A program made the translations under genes and the position numbers. The notes beneath the pieces were generated by a model. The model ran no database searches, was not told the DNA's origin, and saw nothing but the letters and a program-made list of their open reading frames with translations. A stretch of 64,000 bases of DNA from Brachypodium distachyon (lineage: Eukaryota > Streptophyta > Magnoliopsida > Poales > Poaceae): positions 45,163,237-45,227,236 of the forward strand of contig NC_016133.3 in NCBI RefSeq assembly GCF_000005505.3, written 5' to 3'. Position 1 is the stretch's first letter. Each line of letters begins with the position of its first letter. Shown one piece after another: positions 56,336-64,000 of this stretch.

Positions 56336-56924
56336 GCAAGGAAGATTAATGGCCCACGAATTAGAGCATTTGAAAGTAGCACTGAATAATTGCATATCCG
56401 TAAATAATCAGTTCTTCCGTAAATAATTAGAGCAGTGGACGTTGTAGACTTACCGGTGGGTCTACAAATGTTTGCTTCATGATATACAAGGACTGATGCC
56501 TGCCCATTTTTTGCTCCGAAATGAAACACAGAGATATGACTCTAATTTATTTTTAAAACAAGTGGCATCTGTATTTGGCCATTGTAACTATTTTTACGTT
56601 TTCCTTTGAGCAGATGAACTTAAGTTGATCTTCCATCTGAGTCCTACTTGATCATCACATCCTCTATTGGTTCTGAAGTGAAGTTTTGCCATATTCTTCC
56701 GTAAAGGGGATGCAAAGTACTATAACACCAAGAAAATGTGTTACTTACAAAGAATTTCCAGCACTGTAATTAGCCTGACCAAAATCACCAGTGAGACCAA
56801 CAACAGATGTTATTTTGATAACTCTTCCCTGCATGGTGGTATTAAAATGAGCACACGTTATGGAAAACAGCATAAGAACAGGAAACCAATAATAAATATC
56901 ATTTCAATGATGAAAAACATTTCA

Positions 56925-57149
<225 letters not shown>

Positions 57150-57429
57150 TCAACTATTGAAAGAAACAAACTGGAGCAATGCAAAAAGGTGATATTCAAT
57201 TAGGCAGTACCTGCATTGTTTACTAGTATATCGATAGTTCCCCCACTTATCAACAGCCTGGAACATTTATGCATTGGTTTTCATCAGAATTATAGAGAAG
57301 AAAAGAAGGATATGAAGAAATCAGTTGAACATAAATCAACTCTGCTTACTGCTTTTATTATAGATGCCACATCAGCTTCTTTGGAAACATCTTTCCAAAG
57401 GTAATTGCTTGCCCTCCAGATGCTTAATT

Positions 57430-57602
57430 CTGTCCTGTGCCACCACCTGGATACTTAGCTCTAGGCTGTGTGGTAAATAGTGGAAGGCAGCCACCTTCAA
57501 ATCAAGCTGTGTACTGCCTTCGTTCTGATCTAGTAACTTCTGCAGCATTTTCAGATTGTATGCACACTCTCTCGCCTGCTCCTGGGTAAGGACATTTGGC
57601 AT
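57430..57602 (-). pseudogene. Unidentified exon-like piece fused to a FabG-like exon
   Basis: Immediately upstream of the third FabG-like exon, the minus-strand frame from 57602 reads LTQEQARECAYNLKMLQKLL, DQNEGSTQLDLKVAAFHYLP and HSLELSIQVVAQDRIKHLEG. It looks like coding sequence by composition and runs on into the FabG-like exon in a different frame. A second exon-like piece lies at 56529-56450 (MFHFGAKNGQASVLVYHEAN, then a GT donor). Neither family is recognised. They may be pieces of further genes. Confidence 0.35.
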
Positions 57603-57730
57603 GCCTTATGTAGTTTGATCATTTGTTCTCCATCTATCTTCCTAGAAAGAGTATTCAGTATTTACTTAGGATTTAATTGAAAGACCAACAAAGGTGTGAT
57701 CCGTTCTTGCTTTCTATTTACTTTCTGCAG

Positions 57731-60700
57731 AATACTTTCTGGATTTAGCATCTGGCGTGTGGACAATGTGATTGCCACATTCCATGCACACAGTTCAGCG
57801 ACCCAACCCACAAGAATGGAAGCTCTTGATTTGCATCATGTTCTGCTAAGGAATCCAAACTGCTATATCGTTAAGGATCTGAATGCAGATTCTTCTGTTC
57901 AGGGTGACCAGCCAGCTGATCGGTTAACTCATCGTAAGAGTACTTCCGGGTGGGATGCTGTTAGAACTTTGTCAAGACCAAGTAGCTATTGCACGTCTAC
58001 TCCGCATTTCGAAAGAATATGGTGGGATAAAGGTGGAGATACAAGAAGGCCATTTTCAATATGGCGGCCATTACCTCGTTTTGGGTTTGCTTCAGTTGGT
58101 GACTGTATAACTGAAGGGTAATGGTTCCTTTATATATACATGTAAATTTGAAAGAGCAGTATTATTCTTTCTTATACATAATTCACATGCTCCATACTTC
58201 TTTCAGGCTTGAACCACCTACTCTTGGCATTCTTTTTAAGTGTGACAACAAGATAGTTTCTGAAAGGCCCGTACAGTTTACGAAAGTAGCCCAAATTGAC
58301 AGAAAAGGCTTTGATGAAATATTCTTTTGGTATCCAGTGGCGCCTCCTGGATATGTTTCTCTTGGTTGTGTTCTGACAAAAACAGATGAAATGCCAAGCA
58401 AGGATTCCATTTGCTGTCCTAAATTGGGTCTGGTGAACCAAGCGAATATCTCGGAGGACCCTATCTCCAGGTCTTCTAGCTCAAAGGGACCTAGCTGCTG
58501 GAGCATTTGGAAAGTTGGAAATCAGGTTATCCTTTACACTTGTATTATTTCCTTTTAACATTATTTCAGCTCATGTTTGTAGGAATCCAACTCTCTCTGA
58601 TGTTTTAGGCATGTACGTTCCTAGCACGGCCTGATCTGAAAAAACCCTCAGCACGATTAGCATACAGTATTGCAGATCATGCTAAGCCAAAGGCACCCGA
58701 AAATATTACAGCTGAATTGAAGCTGGGATCTTTGTCAATCAGCATCCTCGACAGCTCCTGCGGAATGGTGTGTAGGCATGCTAGATTATGTTTCCTTTTC
58801 TGGACTCTGAAAGATGCCAACTGTTAAAATGCTTCTATTTTCTAGTTAAGTAATTTCCAAATATTTTAGGTCACACCAATTTTCGACACAACAATTGCAA
58901 GTATCAATCTTGCAACACATGGAAGATTTGAGACCATTAATGCTGTTTTGATCTGTTCAATTGCTGCATCCACATTCAATAGACACTTGGAAGCGTGGGA
59001 GCCCTTGGTTGAGCCATTTGATGGGATATTCAAGTTAGTTCTGCTTAACTGTTTTCTTATTTCCATCTACCTGAAAAATTATATCGTTCTCTTCTGCAAA
59101 TTTTGTGGCACCAACTTATTATTGTTCAATCCTTATGAAAGGTTGGAAACGTATGATACCAGCGAACAACCTCCTTCCAAAGTCGGTAAGAGGATTCGTG
59201 TTGCTGCAACAAGTCCGTTAAATGCCAACTTGAGTTCTGCAAATCTTGATTTGCTTATTGAAACTTTAATTTCATGGAGAAGACAAATTGATATTGAAAC
59301 ACGGTCTTCAATCAGAAATGAGGTTTCATCTTATCATTCAACTACTTCACTCCTGCGTGCTTTCCGTATACTTGCAATGATTGATATTCTCTCTGCCTAT
59401 TTTGCAGGACACTGTTGAAAATTTGAAAATAGCTGATGATTTGTCTTGTTCTGCATTGGATGAAGATGATTTCCAGAGGGTAGTTTTTGAGAACAAGTTA
59501 GGATGTGATGTTTATCTTAAGAAACTAGAAGATAATGAAAACACTATTGAGCTGTTACAGCATGAGAATCACATCTCATTGTCGATGCCACCTCCGAGGT
59601 TTTCTGATAAACTAAATGTATTGTCCAATTCCACGGAGGCAAGATATTATGTTGTCATACAGATCTTTGAGTCCAAGGTAACACTCGTACTTGTGTTATG
59701 CTTTGTGAAGGCAACTTCTTTATATGACTCTCACAGTTTTTTTTTTTTGCATGGTAGGGCCTGCCTATCGTAGATGATGGCAATGACCATAGCTACTTCT
59801 GTGCTTTGCGCTTGCTCATAGGAAGTCAAACTTCTGATCAGTACAAGGCGTTCCCACAGAGTGCCCGAACAAGATGTGTAAAACCACTGAAAACTGACTT
59901 ACAGACACATCATGCCAAGTGGAACGAACATTTTATATTTGAAGTTCCAGAACAGGTGAGTTTCAATTTGGTCATAGAGTTCTATATCTAAATTTGTTTG
60001 CAATGACCAGCTCTTGTGAAAATTAATAATTTGTTTATTTTTAAGTGGACTGCAAATGAATCCAATAGCTCCTTGTAGGCACAGTTGAGGCTTAATATAT
60101 CTCGTTTGATGTATTTTCTTATCTTTTTTTTTTGGGTTGATCGTGTTAGTATGATTGCATTAAATTGTATAATATGGGCTTTTCAGGCATCGGCTAATTT
60201 AGAGATTGAGGTAACTAATCTTGCATCAAAGGCTGGTAAAGGTAATTTTGCAGCTATTATTTTTTATCACATTTAATAGTTTTCTCTTGGTTTTCTTTGT
60301 ACTTCCTTTCAATTCCCATCTACTGTATAAAATCATTATGTGTTTCTTATTGTTGGTTACTCATGGCTGTAAAATAATGGTTCCAATTTGCTGTCTTTCA
60401 ATTTTTTTTTATTTTTTTGACATGCCTATTTTTTGTCAAAACTAGTGGTTTTGACTACTATATCTTATATCTAATAAGCTGATAGATCTAAATCTTACCT
60501 GACCATGAGAACTTTTGTACTATATCTTTGGAATTGCATAAAAAAAGAGAGTTAAAGGTATAGGAGATTCCTAAGCTTCATCCTCTTTTATTTCCAATTT
60601 ATTTGTATGCAGTAGTGGCTTGTGGATAGCTATTGTTGGCATGCGATGGTTTCCCTATCTTTCAATTTTTTATCTACTCCGTATTAATGCTTCAATTTTT

Positions 60701-61520
60701 TAAGTATATCATCTAAAATGGTCTATGATATTTGATTAGAAAAAATGGTACAGAAGTCCTCCATAACCATCACTCTGGTTGTTTCCTAAACATTTCTGTT
60801 CTAGAAGGTGCAAAATATCTCATTTGCTAAACATGCGACAGTTTTAAGGCTCTTTTTCACATAATAATTTTGACAAACTGTCAGCCAATTTAAATTTTGG
60901 GATTTGATTAACATTATTCTTTCATTTGTAAGGTGAAGTGCTTGGTTCGTTGTCAATACCTATTGGACGGGGCACAACAACATTAAAACGGGCTGCTTCT
61001 ATCAGAATCCTTCAGCAAGCTGCTGACATCAAGCGAGTATTGACATGTCCCCTTACAAGGAAGGTAGTGCTTCCGTTTTCTAGAACTTGCTGAGCTATTT
61101 GGACAATGTTACATCTTGTAGAGCACAATACTTAATTCTACTTTTAATTTCATATCCTGACTTACGGACAACTTGAGCATATTTTACATCTTGTAGGGCA
61201 CAGTACTTAATGAGGGAGACAAGAAAGGCTGTGGTGCTTTAGTACTTTCAAGTTGTTACATAGAACGACCGACTCAATCAAACTTACAGAGCTGGAAAGA
61301 GAGCATAAGCAATGCAGAGAGTAGTTTCTGGATAGGGCTTACCCCAGATGGTCCATGGGAAAGTTTTACTGCAGTTCTACCACTGTCAATCATCCCAAAA
61401 GCACTTAATAGTAACCACTTTGCATTTGAGATCACCATGAGGAATGGAAAAAAACATGCAACTTTGAGGGCTCTCGCAGTTATTGCTAATGATTCTGACA
61501 TAAATATCAGTATTTGTTTG
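57731..61520 (+). pseudogene. VPS13-like gene fragment, ten exons
   Basis: VPS13 proteins are giant lipid-transfer bridges at membrane contact sites. Exons: 57731-58117, 58207-58525, 58609-58767, 58870-59033, 59142-59322, 59408-59677, 59758-59955, 60187-60241, 60933-61063 and 61197 to about 61520. All borders are AG/GT and every splice phase agrees, giving about 728 open codons. Motifs include FSIWRVDNVIATFHAHSSAT, DTRRPFSIWRPLPRFGFASV with GDCITEGLEPPTLG, FWYPVAPPGYVSLGCV, SSCGMVTPIFDTTIASINLA and RNGKKHATLRALAVI. The repeated IWRP/PPGYVSLG motif is that of the VPS13 adaptor-binding (DUF946-like) region. The fragment lacks both ends of the usual protein of more than 3000 residues: no start codon, chorein domain or C-terminal ATG2-like part is present. 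Whether it is transcribed is unknown. Confidence 0.85.
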
Positions 61521-61639
61521 CATGCACCATATCTACTTGGATCTACTTTATGGACAAGACAAGGCAAGAAGTTAAATAGAAATCTCCAAATGTGCCTCTC
61601 GTCTGTTTTTTTTTTCACGCTTGATATGCACACATCTTT

Positions 61640-62580
61640 ATAACCCTTTGAAACATCATTATTTGATCATCCAAAGTTCATTAAAATTACAAGTAAATCA
61701 ATATTTCGAGAATCAAGATATCTTTAGACATAAGTGGTGACATTTGACAAATGACCAATTTATTCCCTCGTAGTTCCTGAATGTTAAATATTTAACCTGT
61801 CTTTGTGACAAATCAGTAATTACCCTAAGGAGTAGTGCATACTTCCTCGAAAGTGGAATGATCTTGTACGGTGCACTGTATATCTAGACAAAAAGGATTG
61901 AATGATGCTAACGTTATTAAGATATATCTCACACATGTACGAGTCCACAGATGAGAAAGCAACTAAAGATAACCTCTGTAGTGTGTCAAGACACCAGCAC
62001 AGGAAAAATACAAACTGAATAGTGGACTACCATGTTTATGTTTACAGGGGAATTTGTTGCCAAGTATACCCAGCACACTGAATAGTGGAATGCACTGCTT
62101 TCATTGGCATGGTGATTCCTTGGCAGTTGTTAAGTACATGTTTATACTCATCGCCTAACATAGATAGAATAGAAGGCTATCGACGATGGAATGGCCATTA
62201 GTTTCTATCCTATTAAGGTTGTTAGTATAACCAACAATCCGTAAGTCAATATATACTTCCTGATGACAAGATACACTTTCAAATGATTACTCCAAGATAT
62301 GTAAGTTATTTCATGAAGCAGTAGAAAACATAGATCTAACTCCATCCATATAGAATGGATTGGAAAGAAAATGAGAAGGTGATGCACCCAGAATATGGTT
62401 AACTCAGATGTCAGCCTGCAAACAAAAATACACATAGCAATGCCAAAGCATCAAATGGAAAAAAAAAATAGACTGTTTCCTTCAAGTTATTCTTGTATTA
62501 CAAGTACAGTTAACACTTCATGGTGCACGCTAAAGAAATGATGGCTCAAATTATCTCCACAGGAGACCAGTGTCAATCAG
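61640..62580. other. A/T-rich sequence between gene fragments
   Basis: It follows the end of the VPS13-like fragment and precedes the FabG-like exon at 62590. Only short frames occur. No splice-bounded exon of either gene was found here. Confidence 0.45.
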
Positions 62581-63412
62581 TAACTTTACCTCCTCAGAAA
62601 CCTCTCAAGCCTCTTTCGAAGACCGGGCATAATTCAACAACACCTGAAAGTTGAATAATTTTTTTTTTTGAAATCTTAAAGTGCATAGCATTTTTATATG
62701 GTTTATAGCTCAGTATAGCCTGCATGGTGTGATTGGGATCTCGAGTAGGCACTTAAACTGGAGTATGGGCTTAAGTTTAGGGACTTATTTGGCCGCTTGG
62801 GACAAGTTTAGAGCCCGACAGAGCATTTTATTTTTTATTAAAAGTCTATCCAAAATAGGTAATGATCCATTTGAGTTGATTGTGTGTGCAGCATACTTTT
62901 ATCTATAGAACTTCTAAAGATATAAAAGAAGATCACTGGAACTGCTAACCTTGCAGCCTGACTTTCCAAGAGCCAATGAATGGCTTTTCCAATTCCCCTG
63001 GAAGCACCTGTAATAACTACAACTGGAGTTTTCTAACTTTGTTGCATCCTTTCCTACCGATTGCTCAACAGCCGCAACATGAGTTCTTACACCTGAAAAT
63101 ACGATAGCTTAGTATGAAGAAATGAACCTTGCCTCGTTAGTTTGCGAAAAGAAGGGGTGAACTGTATCATGATCAGACTTCAACTCTTGACATATGGTAT
63201 TGTTTTGCTATTAGACAAGAGAATAGCAATCCCCAAATAATGGACAGGTAGAAGCTAAGTTACTGAGCAGCATAAGAACAGAAAATAAAACCCAGAGAAG
63301 TTGACCCCAACCTTTCAAAACCTTAATATCACATACTAGTTTTTCAATATTCGAATTAACAAGATAGTAAGCGTGGCTGAAATAAGCATCAACCATAATT
63401 AGCTGATATACT

Positions 63413-64000
63413 AAGATCAATTTTGCAAGAGGCCGAGATCTATACCATTTAAGTGGGATAATTTCCAAATCGACATTTCTTCCAATCATAGGGGCACCAG
63501 CATCGAACATAGGCCAGTTTACAGGTCCATTGGCCACCATATCCCGTCATAGGGGCACCAATCCTTCCAACTAAATTAGGTATGATCAACAAATTAGCCA
63601 GAAACAGTGAGGCCACAAGCAAAAACGTGAAATCGTATCTAATTAGTTATTCGTGTACCACACCACAGCAAAATTTAGAGCCGATATTATGAATTGAGCA
63701 ATCCTCACTCCAGAATTTCCAAAGAGACTGCCATTTCAGGGACAAGACACTTCAGAGAAGGAAACAATAAACTTCACAATACAATCCAGGACATCACTCC
63801 TTTTATAGCATTTTTCTTTCACAAAGATTATTTTAATAGACTTGATTGGCAATACAATGGTGAAATATGCTTCGACCAATTACCAAGATGCAGCCCCAGA
63901 TTTGGCGTCCGTGAAATATGTTTCGACCAATTACCAATACGCAATGTGCATCACTCAGCCCAATGTTCACCTGCAGATCAATGCAAGGCAACCATGAGCA
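63413..64000. repeat. Direct repeat, right copy (no MITE), cut by the window end
   Basis: It matches 54735-55040 followed directly by 56054-56335. The uninterrupted string agaatttccaaagagactg near 63713 is the empty site of the MITE in the left copy. The right copy has one extra G near 63553 and a few substitutions. Confidence 0.85.

Overview
This window is nuclear DNA of a grass, most likely a Pooideae species such as a wheat, barley or oat relative. The reasons are the Ty1/copia LTR of the BARE/Angela type at 11299, the very long Ty3/gypsy LTRs, spliced genes with GT-AG introns, a grass-type FBD F-box gene and a plant SKP1. No bacterial or organellar organisation is seen.

Region 1 (1-39611) is a nest of LTR retrotransposons with no host gene. 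Two degenerate Ty3/gypsy elements of the same Tat-like family lie head to head. Element A is on the minus strand (1 to about 27848). Element B is on the plus strand (about 27849 to 39611). A is broken twice. A 3159-bp solo LTR (4783-7941, target duplication GGCGG) sits between its protease and reverse transcriptase. A chromovirus, element C (8347-26273), splits its gag-protease region. C is itself broken by a copia element (LTR 11299-13037), a short solo LTR (14227-15821) and a minus-strand gypsy piece with a 4455-bp LTR (15870-20324). C keeps its RNase H, integrase and chromodomain at 21520-23484. Both LTRs of C contain internal inverted blocks. B carries gag, protease, RT, a deleted RNase H/integrase, tandem repeats and a long antisense ORF region (33570-36631). 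A copia 3' end (36790-38710) lies between that region and B's own LTR (38726-39611).

Region 2 (39612-54000) is a small gene island. It holds a 1-kb terminal-inverted-repeat element carrying a copy of the 3' end of a nearby gene, a four-exon B3-like gene (41230-42296), an XS-type zinc-finger pseudogene (43862-42786, minus), an intact SKP1-like gene (44526-45014) and a broken FBD-type F-box gene (about 51850-46666, minus). A Mutator-type MITE with a PIF/Harbinger-type MITE nested inside it lies beside the F-box gene.

Region 3 (54000-64000) is a mosaic of gene fragments. Seven degenerate exons of a chloroplast-type 3-oxoacyl-ACP reductase (FabG-like) lie on the minus strand between 63092 and 56755. 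A ten-exon plus-strand VPS13-like fragment (57731 to about 61520), with matching splice phases throughout, lies between two of those exons. A direct repeat flanks the block (54735-56335 and 63413 to the window end). Its left copy holds a 1013-bp MITE with a 9-bp target duplication, and the right copy shows the empty site.

Only the SKP1-like gene and possibly the B3-like gene look like working genes. The rest is mobile DNA, pseudogenes or captured fragments. All family calls rest on reading motifs by eye; no database search was possible.
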